NCBI RefSeq assembly: GCF_018812025.1
Contig: NC_063052.1
Location: 20,352,914-20,416,913, forward strand
Length of the DNA stretch: 64,000 nucleotides
Source: Megalobrama amblycephala
Lineage: Eukaryota > Chordata > Actinopteri > Cypriniformes > Xenocyprididae
Direction: 5' to 3'
Numbering within the stretch: the first letter of the stretch is position 1; every line of letters starts with the position of its first letter. The notes under the pieces were generated by a model. The model did not search any database and was not told the origin of the DNA. It was given only the letters and a program-made list of their open reading frames with translations. Position numbers and translations under genes: made by a program. Of this stretch, positions 1-13,978 are shown piece by piece.

Positions 1-1050
1 ATAAGCATTATTGGTGATGTATACTATATCCAGGTAAGCAGACACACTCAGAATATGAACTAAACACACAAAGTTTCAAGTTTCCCTCCTATAGAAACCT
101 GTTAGAAACCTACTACAGTAATAAAAGATAAGACTCAGTATACACCTTATTGATGAACAATATACACAACACTTTAAATATACGACAAGCAGATGAGCCC
201 AGAGTGCTTTTTCATAAAAAAACAAATAAAAAAACAACACAAACCACATATTTTGTCCTAATACACAGACTATAAAAAGACCAACCTCGTTATATTGGTG
301 ATGCAAGTCGATGATCCTAGAGAAATGCAACATTGTATGCAAAGCATTTTCTTTATAATGTATAAACACTTTTGCCTGTTGCGTTAATATTCTGTCAAAT
401 CGTGTAAATATTGCTATTTTTACACCACCATATGGGCTCATATTTATTTTTATAAATATCAAAAATCTAAAAGGTGTGCATCATACCTCAAACCTACATG
501 AACAGTTGATATTAAGACTGTAAGTCATTCTCTTCAAATGCTATTGAAGTCGGAATAGTGTAGCGTGTAACTTTAGAGACGGTTCCTAAATTTGTGAATA
601 TAGAACACCAATGTCATCTTTATGCTGCTAAGTAAACTAAACAGCCGAGAGCAATATGTGCTTTCCAGATGTAATATTTAATCTGTACATCAGCATCGAG
701 TCGGAGAAGCATTATAATCTTAATCATGTTAGAGAAGGCTGCTTACATGTAGGCTATACATAGGGAAAGTGACCGTGAAGACATTGAATTACAGTAAATG
801 TAAACAGCTTTTGTGTCTTCATGAGCTTTTCTGCATACAATGCTGGCCCTGATAATCATCACATATGCTTGCTCAATTTCTGTAAATCTGACTCGCTCTA
901 CCTGTTTTTTGCTTTTTTTTTATTGCAATTTTTGAACAATAAACATACAAGGACAATAACATATTTTACATTACATATACATCAAATTAAATCTTATGAT
1001 AAAAAAAGAAAAGAAAAGAAAGTAGCAAAAATTTCACATGTATAAACAAG
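1..1050. other. AT-rich interval, no gene recognised
   Basis: No coding domain, RNA gene or repeat boundary could be recognised. A 128-codon minus-strand open frame at 76-462 has low-complexity aromatic composition and no family resemblance, so it is not called. The right part (about 930-1060) is A/T-run rich and probably leads into the 3' untranslated end of the LINE relic that follows. Confidence 0.5.
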
Positions 1051-1059
1051 TTTAGACAT

Positions 1060-1898
1060 TACAAATTATTCACAGAATAGATTTAAGGATTTAAAATAAT
1101 TGACAGTTTTAGCTTTATTATTTTAATATTTAAAGCTTTATTACTTTATATTATTTTATTACTTGTTTCTTGTAATGTATACAAGTAGTGACCTATTTCT
1201 ATTTTAAAATGAGTAAAATTAGTTTTTTTCCCTCCCTATTTACATTTGTGGATAAAGAATGTTCAATATATAATGAGTAAATTCACAATATACCAAATTT
1301 TGAAATCACCAGTATTATCATAAAAAATAAAAATAAAACATCTTTTACTTTAAATTCAATAGTACTATTTTTAACAAAAAAGCCAGATCACACCAAAGTA
1401 GTTTTGTATAAATACAACCATAAAATAAATGTACAATACTCTCATTTCCCTCTTTGCACATTTCAGGTCAATATATTTACAAAACTTTGAAATTACCTGT
1501 TTTACAGGATAAATACAATGAAAAATCTTAAATTATACCTCCCTAATTTTATTGGTGATACAAAAGCGTCTGGAAATTGTAAAGGTCCCTTTCCAATTGA
1601 CATCTTGAAATTGTGATCTCCAAAATCCAATAGCTAACGGAACAGTGGAAATTTGGCACATTGTTCTGAGATAATTATTATTACATTTTTTTTTTTGTCT
1701 TTTAAATGTATACCTTCCAGTTTAAGACTAAGATCTAAGTTTGGTTTTTCATCTATATTATTTTGTAGTAAATTTATAAGTTCTGAGGGAATAGCATTGA
1801 TTACCAAAAGGTATATAATATAAAAATTTTCTTAAAAATTCTGAACAAGTAAATGACCATTACAATTCAATAGTTGTGAAACCAACAAAACATTTTTC
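1060..1898 (-). pseudogene. L1-like LINE ORF2, C-terminal remnant
   Basis: Conceptual minus-strand translation over about 1150-1680 gives, with stops, the C-terminal region of fish L1/Tx1-like reverse transcriptases: a segment reading DVNWKGTFTISRRFCITNK, then FKIFHCIYPVK and a terminal HLFYGCIYTKLLWCDL stretch of the kind found just before the stop in these LINEs. It continues in the same strand and order from the ORF2 remnant at 2736-4985; the two are separated only by the TTAA-flanked MITE at 1903-2731. Stops and frameshifts show it is dead. Exact 3' end uncertain. Confidence 0.6.
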
Positions 1899-1902
1899 TT
1901 AA

Positions 1903-2731
1903 AGGATTAGTTCACTTTCATATTAAAATTTCCTGATAATTTACTCATCCCATGTCATCCAGGATGTTCATGTCTGTCTTTCTTCAGTCGAAAAAAAAAT
2001 TAAGGTTTTTGATGAAAACATTCCAGGATTTTTCTCCATAAAGTGGACTTCAATGGCCTCCAATGGTTGAAGGTCAAAATTACAGTTTCATTGCAGCTTT
2101 AAAGCGTTCTACACAATCCCTTCTTCTTCTTCTTCTTCTTCTTCTTCTTCTTCTTCTTCTTCTTCTTCTCTATTAGAATTCTGGCAGTGTAGACACTGCT
2201 AAGTGTATTACTGCTCTCCTCAGGTCAAAGTTTGAACTGAATTGTCATATACAATATGCTAGTGCAAGTATATAACAATTTAGTTCAAACTTTGACCTGT
2301 GGAGGGCAGTTATACACTTAGCAGTGTTTACACTGTCAGAATTCTAATAGAGAAGAAGAAGAAGAAGAAGAAGAAGAAGAAGAAGAAGAAGAAGAAGAAG
2401 AAGAGAGCTAGTTCAAGATGATTATTTATGGTTAAAATGTATAATTTTTATTTTTTTTTATTTATTTATTTATTTATTTTAGAAAATGAGGGATGGTTTC
2501 TCTAGATAAGACCCTTATTTCTCGTCTGGGATCGTGTACAACGCTTTGAAGCTGCAATGAAACTGTAATTTTGACCTTCAACTGTTTGGAGGCCATTGAA
2601 AGTCCACTATATGGAGAAAAATCCTGGAATGTTTTCATCAAAAACCTTAATTTCTTTTCGACTGAAGAGAGAAGGACATGGACATCTTCGACGACTATCA
2701 GGAAATTTTAATTTGAAAGTGAACTAATCCT
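1903..2731. mobile_element. Hairpin MITE with TTAA target duplication
   Basis: The ends are inverted copies, AGGATTAGTTCACTTTCA at the left and its complement at the right, flanked by TTAA (1899-1902 and 2732-2735). The inverted repeat runs far inward: the segment about gattttt-ccagg and the cDNA-like block near 2040-2100 recur complementary at 2540-2660, and inner arms 2170-2260 and 2290-2350 also pair, so the whole 829 bp can fold as one hairpin. The arms carry matching (TTC)n at about 2122-2168 and (GAA)n at about 2352-2404. No transposase. TTAA duplications are made by piggyBac and Kolobok elements; assignment between them is inference. It splits the L1-like LINE relic. Confidence 0.85.
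2122..2168. repeat. (TTC)n microsatellite in left MITE arm
   Basis: Pure CTT/TTC trinucleotide run inside the left arm of the 1903-2731 hairpin; its mirror (GAA)n lies at about 2352-2404 in the right arm, so one expansion may have been copied to the other arm or both inherited from one palindromic ancestor. Confidence 0.9.
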
Positions 2732-2735
2732 TTAA

Positions 2736-4985
<2,250 letters not shown>

Positions 4986-5276
4986 GATACACGACCTCTG
5001 TATCAACTCATTTCGTTTTCTCCAACAAGATTCACAATGAATAGGATATACATAGTCTGAATGAGCCTATTTAACGGCTTTACCAATCTTAACAGAATAT
5101 ACACAATTACATATTATTCCTCTTTAAGAAAATATAAAACAATAAAAGCATCAATAGATATAGTAACAACAACAGAACAACAAACAAAACAAAGAAACAA
5201 AAAGTATACAATAAGTACAAAAATAAAATACAAAAATAAGTAACCATCTACCAATAACTCATAGTATGATTTTGTT
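4986..5276. other. AT-rich spacer with a duplicated about 60-bp segment
   Basis: Contains a block around 5029-5091 that recurs, diverged, at about 5289-5351 (shared core CATAGTCTGAATGAGCCTAT). The right copy is the very 3' end of the gypsy pol relic, so this interval probably holds a second, partial copy of that element's 3' end. Confidence 0.5.
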
Positions 5277-6116
5277 TTACCCAAAAAGATTCTTAACAAA
5301 TTGACTAGACATAGTCTGAATGAGCCTATTTAATGGCTTTACAAGTCTGCATTGTCTAGTACAATAACCCTCACTCTGATCAAGTCTTTTTACCGATAAC
5401 TCAGTCTTTCCAAAGGTAAATGGTTGTACAGTAGGGGAAGGCTCACTAACCAGGCTTTCTTCGTGAACTGCCTTAACCTCAATGACATACTCCTCACTCA
5501 AAGTGAAACCCGTTGCAGAATCATCCTGATTCCCATTGCTGTATTCAGATGGGTCACAACCACCTTTATCACAGTCCACATGGAAGTCAACACCAGCAAA
5601 AGTAACATCACACTCACTGGTGGCAGATGTGACCAACTCCCCTTCAACTTCTACATCATCACTTGCCTGAGCAGTTTCCTCACACATCACATTCTGCTCA
5701 TTCAATTCATCTCTGTTTGCTACAGAACTGCTAGAGAGGTCAGCAACCCACTGAGTAGTTCTTTCTTCTGCAAGCTGCTCAAAACTAGAGTCCTCAGGTT
5801 CATCACCACTCAAACTGCATAACTGTTCCTCGACAGCGTCTGCATCAAGCAATGGCAGAAAGTCAACCGGCATAATCAGATTCCTATGAACAGTTTTAAC
5901 AACACCAGAAGGGCTTCTGAGTTTGTACATGTTCAGCAAGGAATTTTTGTCAATCACTACATAAACTGTACTCTCCCAATGATCTGCCAGTTTCTTTTTA
6001 CCTCTTTCGCCTTTGTTGGCCAATAAAACTCTTTGACCAATGTCAACTGATTGTCCCTTACTCCTTTTGTTATATACCACCTCAGTTTTTTTCTTACCAG
6101 TGTGAAAGAGACTCAA
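5277..6116 (-). pseudogene. Ty3/gypsy pol, integrase C-terminal region and acidic tail
   Basis: A 279-codon open minus-strand frame. Residues about 20-85 match the post-catalytic integrase region of gypsy elements: GQRVLLANKGERGKKKLADHW, a YVV beta segment and VKTVHRNLIMP, corresponding closely to the DRVLVRNVLLRGKHKLADKWE and LRTLHRDLLLPCGFLP segment of the complete element at 57753-62246. After that comes about 190 residues of acidic low-complexity sequence ending RLVKPLNRLIQ...FVKNLF, analogous to the acidic tail and hydrophobic end of the complete pol. Everything upstream (integrase core, RT, gag) is missing, so it is a 5'-truncated relic of the same gypsy lineage but not the same subfamily. 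Confidence 0.75.
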
Positions 6117-7058
6117 AATACTCAGTCAATGTTGCACATACAATTAAGAGTTATACACCATTTTAATCTGTTGAATATCTTCTTTTATTTGTGTACACTC
6201 AGAGTAAAAACAAAATGTTGTGCTTTTTGTAAAATAAAGAAAAATAACATGATGCGTGATCTCTCGTCTCCCTCTGAAGGAAGTCCAATCTGATAGTTCT
6301 CAGAAAATGAACTGTAACTTAGTGAATACTAATCACAAAAAAATGACTTATGTCTAAAGAAACATTGAAATGTCAGGTTTTGTCAAAATGTTCTGTTTAT
6401 GTAATCTGTATGAAAAGAAACACATGTCAGAAGCCCATGATTCAGCTCATTATCCATTAATGCAACCACGCCCACAGAGCGAGTGCTATTCAGACGCAAA
6501 TTCTGAGGCAATACATGTATACATCATCTCAATCGTGTATTTATTGTCTTAAAAAGTGTTTATCTGCATATTATAGCAGTCTCTGGAAGCCTCTGTTAGT
6601 TCTTGGAATGTCACATGGCCTGTTCTTCTTTAGGAAGCATTTGTGGACTAAAGGAGCACAGAGCGCTCTCTGACTGCAAGTATGAATTGAAAACACAGTA
6701 TCCGGCGCTCACAGTGATGACAATAAATATTGAATAAATATTACTCCTCTGTATAGAAAACTGACATAAACATATGAGAATCCATCAATATTTCTCCAAA
6801 TATGCATGCTTTTAAGCATATTAAGAAATTACAGTCAATATAAGATTTTAAGAGTCAAAATGTGAAGCTTGAGTCTTAGATCTTTTTAATGATGTACAGT
6901 TTGTCAACTGCACATTAACATCTAGGCTATATAATATAACAAATATATTAGCCTACATGAAATGCCATAGAGGTAGGAATGTTCAGATGCTTTGCATCAC
7001 AGAAATACATTATATTTTAAAGTATATTAAAATAGAAAACCATTATTTGGTTATAGAC
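6117..7058. other. No recognised feature
   Basis: About 940 bp of AT-rich DNA between the gypsy relic and the first TTAA MITE. It could include flanking sequence of the gypsy relic, but I could not pair LTR ends. No RNA gene or convincing reading frame. Confidence 0.5.
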
Positions 7059-7062
7059 TTAA

Positions 7063-7637
7063 AGGTGCTACAGAGGATGTTTTGTTTTATACATTTTTGC
7101 AATATTACTTGAAACTGTCTTTACTAACTGATAAAAGACTATTTATTAGGTGCACTGAAAGGAATAATATTAATATACATCATCTGTGCACGAGGTAGGG
7201 CCTTAAAAACATCAGCCAATCGTTTACGCGATCATCGCCACTGCCATTACGTTCCTTGTGAGAGACGTGCACGGATTGGCCCTCTGACTTGTCAATCACT
7301 GCCATGACGTTCCTTGTGAGAGACGTGCGCGGCTGCGTGCTCCAGTAACTTTCCACACTCCACAGGCGCCGCATGCAATGTTTTTGTCAGGAGACAGGAG
7401 TAACATCTGCAGATTATGAGTTACCTGCGGTGAGTCCGACATAATGAATCCACTAACACGACACAGCGAATGCCGGTGGTAAACACTCGTCTTTCAATAC
7501 TCATGGACGAGTTTTGGAAGGCGTTCCCTCGAAATGAGCTGTGAAGGAGGGGGGTTGTTCTTACACATGCGCTCATTTCAAAAACTGACTAACAGTCTTT
7601 GGTTTCTCAGTTGACGAAAAGATCCTCTGTAGCACCT
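7063..7637. mobile_element. MITE with TTAA target duplication (GGTGCTACAGAGGAT ends)
   Basis: Terminal inverted repeats AGGTGCTACAGAGGAT (7063) and its complement ending at 7637, flanked by TTAA at 7059-7062 and 7638-7641. Inside, a GC-richer core holds two imperfect direct repeats (CCTTGTGAGAGACGTGC at about 7253 and 7313). No transposase. It directly abuts the next MITE through a single shared TTAA. Confidence 0.85.
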
Positions 7638-8044
7638 TTAAAGGGTTAGTTCACCCAAAAATGAAAATTATGTCATTAATGACTCACCCTCATGTTCGAT
7701 CGCTTCAAACCCGTAAGACCTTCGTTCATCTTTGGAACACAGTTTAAGATATTTTAGATTTAGTCCGAGAGCTTTCTGTCCCTCCATTGAAAATGTATGT
7801 ACGGTATACTGTCCATGTCCAGAAAGGTAATAAAAACATCATCAAAGTAGTCCATGTGACATCAGAGGGTCAGTTAGAATTTGTTGAAGCATCAAAAATA
7901 CATTTTGGTCCAAAAATAACAAAAACTACGACTTTATTCAGCATTGTCTTCTCTTCCGGAATCCTTTCCATTGAATTGATTACATTGAATCCTTTCATCT
8001 GTCGGCGTTGGTAATGCACTTTTAATTGGTAATGCACTTTTTTT

Positions 8045-8376
8045 GGGGGGGCAGTCATGGCCTAATGGATAGAGAGTCGGACTTAGGTCATGGGTTCGAG
8101 TCTCAGGTCCGGCAGGGATTGTCGGTGAGGGGAGTGAATATCCAGCGCTCTCTCCACTCTCAATACCACGACTGAGCTGAGACCCTTGAGCAAGGCACCG
8201 TACCCCCAACTGCTCCCCGGGCGCTGCAGCAATGGCTGCCCACTGCTCCGGGTGTGTGTTCACGGTGTGTGTGTGTTCACTGCTGTGTGTGTGCACTTGG
8301 ATGGGTTAAATGCAGAGCACAAATTCCGAGTATGGGTCACCATACTTGGCCACATGTCACTTCACTTCACTTCACT
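8045..8376 (+). mobile_element. tRNA-derived SINE
   Basis: A tRNA-like head with a pol III A box (TGGCCTAATGG, 8058-8068) and B box (GGTTCGAGTCTC, 8093-8104) spaced about 35 bp, followed by a GC-rich body with GT-rich stretches and a short CACTT tandem tail (8358-8376). It sits in the arm of the MITE at 7642-9223; the MITE arm sequence resumes immediately after it, flanked by CACTTTT/CACTTTA, which is a plausible short target duplication. The promoter boxes are in tRNA geometry, but the body does not fold as a tRNA, so it is not called a tRNA gene. Confidence 0.8.
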
Positions 8377-8763
8377 TTACGTCGCTGTGGTTGTTTTTGG
8401 CGATTAGGACATCCACGACATTTTGAAGCATCAAAAATACATTTTGGTCCAAAAATAACAAAAACTACGACTTTAATCAGCATTGTATTCTCTTCCGGGT
8501 CTGTTGTCAATCCGCGTTCATGACTCTGCTTCTTCTTCTTCTTCTTTCCTGTTTTACAGCGGTTGGCATCCAGCTTATGGGTGCATTACCACCCCCTTCT
8601 GCTCCAGAGTGTGGTTCACGACTCTGCAGTGACATTGCTGATGTAAGACGCTGCTGACGTGTTATCTGGTGCGCCAGAGCTTCGTTTACAGTCTGAGGGA
8701 GACGCACGCTGTATTCAAGCTATTCTACATTGTTTGTATTTTGGTATTGCTATATTTTTTAAA

Positions 8764-8937
8764 ATGGTGCGTAAGTGTGCATTTCGCGGATGTCCTAATC
8801 GCCAAAAACAACCACGGCGACGTAAAAGTGCATTACCAACGCCGACAGATGAAAGGATTCAATGGAATCAATTCAATGGAATCAATTCAATGGAATCAAT
8901 TCAATGGAAATATTTCCGGAAGAGAATACAATGCTGA
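8764..8937 (+). pseudogene. THAP-domain N-terminal remnant
   Basis: An internal ATG at 8764 starts MVRKCAFRGCPNRQKQPRRR, which has the spacing of a THAP zinc-finger start (initiator Met, then Cys-x3-Cys). The frame then runs into MITE arm sequence with tandem TCAATGGAAT-derived residues and has none of the later THAP Cys/His or the AVPTIF-like box. THAP domains are found in P-element and Kolobok-type transposases, so this is likely a leftover of the autonomous parent of the MITE. Only about 15 residues support it. Confidence 0.45.
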
Positions 8938-9236
8938 ATAAAGTCGTAGTTTTTGTTATTTTTGGACCAAAATGTATTTTCGATGCTTCAAAAAATTCTA
9001 ACTAACCCACTGATGTCACATGGACTACTTTGATGATGTTTTTATTACCTTTCTGGACTAGTAGACCGTACATACATTTTCAATGTAGGGACAGAAAGCT
9101 CTCGGACTAAATCTAAAATATCTTAAACTGTGTTCCGAAGATGAACGGAGGTCTTACGGGTTTGGAACGACATGAGGGTGAGTCATTAATGATATAATTT
9201 TCATTTTTGGGTGAACTAACCCTTTAAGACTTCTTT

Positions 9237-9480
9237 TTAAAAAATGTGTCCAATCTTTTGACTGGTACTGTAATTTAACATAGGCCTATACAAAATTTTC
9301 TTCACATGATGTGCGATAATACGTGCATGCATGAGATCACAAAAATCATGTTTTTTTTGTTGTTGTTTTTTGTCAAGAGTGGACATTAATCCTGTTATCA
9401 GCATGATCACAGAGGGTTTTTTCACAGCCTACCTGACTGAAAGAGCTCATTAATATGCAGGTCATTAGAGGTCATTATGC
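9237..9480. mobile_element. Core fragment of the 41096-41988 MITE family
   Basis: Blocks such as the one around GTGGACATTAATCCTGTTAT and the CAGCCTACCTGACTGAAAG segment are complementary to 41450-41720 inside the hairpin MITE at 41096-41988. Terminal repeats are absent here, so this is an internal relic in the opposite orientation. Confidence 0.65.
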
Positions 9481-9482
9481 TA

Positions 9483-9765
9483 ATCTTTTGTCGGACCCAC
9501 TTTATATTAAGTGGCCTTAACTACTGTGTACTTACATTTAAATTAATCATTTGATACAATGCACTTATTGTGTACATACATGTTTTTACATTGTACTTAT
9601 ATTTTAAAAACACCTGCATTAATTACATCTGTAATTAATTTATGTAATTACATTTATAATTACACTGTTAACCCATCCCTTACACCTTACACCTACCCTT
9701 AAACCTACCCATACCACCAAAGCTTTCCCTAACCTTACCCATACCCCACCTCAATAAAAATCAAA
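9483..9765. repeat. Dispersed fish repeat fragment
   Basis: Begins GGACCCACTTTATATTAAG and continues with CCTTAACTACTGTGTAC and a run of related TAAACCTACCCATACC units. I recall such sequence as a common dispersed DNA-repeat in fish; no terminal repeats or target duplication could be paired here. Confidence 0.4.
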
Positions 9766-9910
9766 CACATTGTTTTCATTTTATTCTGGAGACTCAACTC
9801 GCGCTCTGCTGCCACCACCCTGGAGCGCACTGACGGACGGCCTTCAGATTTTTCTGTCATTGCAAAAAAATTCCGTCAATGATGGAAAATTTTTGGTTAA
9901 CGCGACCTCT

Positions 9911-9911
9911 G

Positions 9912-9962
<51 letters not shown>
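9911..9962. repeat. (TA)n(GA)n compound microsatellite
   Basis: About eight TA units run directly into about eighteen GA units. Confidence 0.95.
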
Positions 9963-9966
<4 letters not shown>

Positions 9967-10133
9967 AAAAGGTATCTTAACCTTTAAAGATATTTTTGTT
10001 GATGGCTGCTTCTTATCTTTTGCACAGTTAGAAACTCAATTTAAAATATAAATAAAATATAGTAAAATATAATAAAATAAAGTCCACTTCTTCAGATATC
10101 TACAAGTGCGCGATTTTACACGTAAGAATATTA

Positions 10134-11635
<1,502 letters not shown>

Positions 11636-11640
11636 AACAG

Positions 11641-12049
11641 TAGCATGTAACGAATTAGCTCAAATTATGGATGAAATATATATAATTAAATCATAACGCG
11701 TTATGATCAATTATAATATAAATCGACCAAAAAGGGAATTATGTATATGGATAATTACTTACAGCGGATTATAACCAATTATGCATATATGGTCTAGAAT
11801 TAGTTCTAGTTTTAGAATTAATTTAGAAAGACAGATCTATTCTGTCCACCAGAATTTATCAGTCTGATCTTTCATCAGCTCTAAAGAGGAAATTACTCTT
11901 CTGGCCTAGAGGAATAATCTTCTATCCTAGCACCAATTGTATGAAGCATATAACAACGAAACCAGAAATGCTAAAGGGACTTGGTTTTATTTCTTGAGCA
12001 TCACAGAGACAAGGCGAGTGTGAATATTTAATGATTTTAATATATGAAA
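11641..12049 (-). mobile_element. Partial LTR, TGTAG/CTACA family (copy D)
   Basis: Aligns colinearly with the start of the inverted LTR at 28389: both have a TTATGGATGAAATAT block, the palindromic AT-rich CATAA..TTATG segment, a CGACC...GGGAATTA block and the ...TTAGTTCT..TTTTA..AATTA segment followed by CTGTCC/CGTCC. It stops at the hairpin repeat that begins at 12050. It is more diverged than the other copies. Confidence 0.55.
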
Positions 12050-12274
12050 TAGTGCTGCACGATATATCGCATGAGATTGTCACGCGCATTTCATCAGTAA
12101 AGCCGGTTCCCTGATTACCGCTAAATCGCCATCACCTGCTTTCAAATGGAGCGGCATTTAATAGACAGAGCCGTAGTTCACTGTCAAGCCACGCAATGTC
12201 GCGTTCATTATCGAAGGCGATTCATCTGCGATATGAACGAGATATTGCGTGGCTTATCAGTGAACTACGGCTCT
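12050..12274. repeat. 225-bp hairpin repeat, copy 1
   Basis: Same length and about 90% identical by eye to 27037-27261. It starts TAGTGCTGCACGATATATCG, resembling a hAT-type end, and ends with a stem: left arm 12167-12208 pairs with right arm 12233-12274 (42-bp arms, about 24-nt loop). No matching second terminal repeat is seen. Flanks are the LTR fragment on the left and the L2 LINE on the right. Confidence 0.75.
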
Positions 12275-13975
12275 GAGGGAGCCTGGACCAGAAGTTGTGT
12301 TGCATGTTCTGTTAGAAAGGGCCTGATTTTCCTGAAATCTGCATGACCGAGCTGTCTTTGCAATGTGGTCTTTGAAGGTCAGTTGATCATCAAGGATTAC
12401 TCCAAGATTTCTGGCCGAATTTGATGGGGTAATTGAGGATGTGCCTAGCTGGATGCTGAAATCGTGATTTAGAGTCGGATTGGCAGGGAAGACGAGAAGC
12501 TCAGTCTTAGCCAGGTTGAGCTGTAGATGATGTTCTTTCATCCATGCCGAGATGTCCGCCAGACAGCTTGAGATTCGTGCAGCTACTGTGGGATCATCTG
12601 GTTGGAATGAAAGGAAGAGTTGTGTGTCATCAGCATAGCAATGGTAGGAGAAACCATGTGCCTGAATGATGGGACCAAGTGATGTAGTGTAAATGGAGAA
12701 GAGGAGGGGTCCAAGAACTGAACCCTGAGGAACACCCGTGGTCAGTTGATGAGCTTTGGATACCTCCCCTCTCCAGGCAACCCTGAAAGACCTTCCTGTG
12801 AGATAGGATTCAAACCAGAGAAGTGGAGTACCTGTGATGCCCAGTGATGAGAGGGTGGACAGGAGGATCTGATGATTCACTGTGTCAAAGGCAGCAGATA
12901 GATCGAGCAGAATGAGAACTGATGATTTGGAATCAGCCTTTGCAATCCGCAGGGATTCAGTGACCGACAGCAGTGCAGTCTCAGTCGAGTGGCCACTCTT
13001 GAAACCAGATTGATTGACATCCAATTGGTTGCTCTGTGAGAGGAAAGATGACACCTGGTTGAAAACAACTCGTTCAAGTGTTTTTCCTATGAATGGTAGG
13101 AGAGAAACAGGTCTGTAGCTGTCTACAAGAGACGTGTTTAATGTGGGTTTCTTAAGCAGTGAGGTTACCCGAGCCTGCTTGAATGTGTTAGGGAAAGTGC
13201 CAGTGTGGAGAGATGTGTTGATGATGTGTGTCAGTGCTGGTAAAAGTGTGGGAGCGATGGCTTGTAGAAGGTGTGTGGGGACGGGATCTAGGAGGGCAGG
13301 TAGTAGGATGATTGGAGAGGAGAAGTTTGGATACTTCTGTCTCAGTGAGGGGGGAGAATGAAGAGAGGAGGTGTGTGGCTGTGTGTGTGGTTGGTCTGAG
13401 TTCCTGTGTGTGTGGAGCAGAGAACTGACTGCTGATGGTAGATGTTTTGTCAGTGAAAAATGTAGCAAAATTATCAGCAGTAAGGGATGAGGTGGGTGGT
13501 GGTGGAGGGGGACAGAGGAGAGAGTTGAATGTTTTGAAAAGTGTGCGTGTGTTTGAAACGCTGTTGATTTTGTTGTGGAAATAGGAGGATTTAGCAGCAT
13601 GAATTTCAGCAGAAAAGGATGAGAGCAGAGACTGATAGCTACATAGGTCAAATTGGTCTTTTGATTTGTGCCACTTCCTCTCTGCAGCCCTGAGTTTGGT
13701 CCGATGTTCACGAAGAACATCAGATAACCAGGGATTGGAGGGAGTGGCACGTGCAGGCCTGGATGACATAGGACAGATACTATCTAGAGAAGAAGTTAAT
13801 GTGGAACATAAAGTGTCTGTTGCTGTATTCACATCCAGAGATGAGAACTGTTTTTTTTTATGAAAACCTGTATAAAATGAACTTGGGATGGAAAACAGGA
13901 ATGATAGTGAATTTTTCAAAGACTTACCCCAAATGTCGAAGGAAGCCAATGATGAGATCTCTGGTGCTTTGAGCA
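12275..13975 (-). pseudogene. L2-type LINE ORF2 (linker and reverse transcriptase)
   Basis: Two overlapping minus-strand frames read the same protein through one frameshift near 13290. The upstream part (about 13970-13290) is the endonuclease-RT linker; the downstream part has RT motifs in order: SYRPVSLLP, LDLSAAFDTVNH, GVPQGSVLGP and the catalytic FSYHCYADDTQLF, then LNLAKTELLVFP and NLGVILDD. This is the L2/CR1-group pattern common in fish. The C-terminal roughly 100 residues are missing where the hairpin repeat abuts at 12274, and the 5' end is truncated at about 13975 beside the Tx1-like LINE. Dead: truncated at both ends and frameshifted. Confidence 0.85.
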
Positions 13976-13978
13976 TGG

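Larger units (their letters stand above)
7642..9223. mobile_element. Long-armed MITE (AGGGTTAGTTCACCC ends) with TTAA duplication
   Basis: Inverted ends AGGGTTAGTTCACCCAAAAA at 7642 and its complement ending 9223, with TTAA at 7638-7641 and 9224-9227. The arms are inverted copies over roughly 300 bp (7642-7960 against 8925-9223), and the inner arm is duplicated (8420-8500 repeats the left-arm block at 7890-7960). The arm segment 8797-8850 is complementary to 8376-8413. Contains a SINE (8045-8376), a (TTC)n tract near 8530 and a tandem TCAATGGAAT array (8868-8910). The ends are those of a very common cyprinid repeat (recalled). TTAA plus a 5' AGGG terminus suits Kolobok-like transposition; this is inference. 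Confidence 0.85.

Noticed and set aside
76..462. 128-codon minus-strand frame
   Set aside because: Aromatic and Cys-rich composition from AT-rich DNA, no motif and no splice or start context.
2122..2404. CRISPR-like or regularly spaced array
   Set aside because: The repeats are simple triplets in two inverted arms, with no spacer structure.
8045..8120. tRNA gene
   Set aside because: Has A and B boxes but is continuous with a SINE body and tail, and I could not fold acceptor and anticodon arms convincingly.
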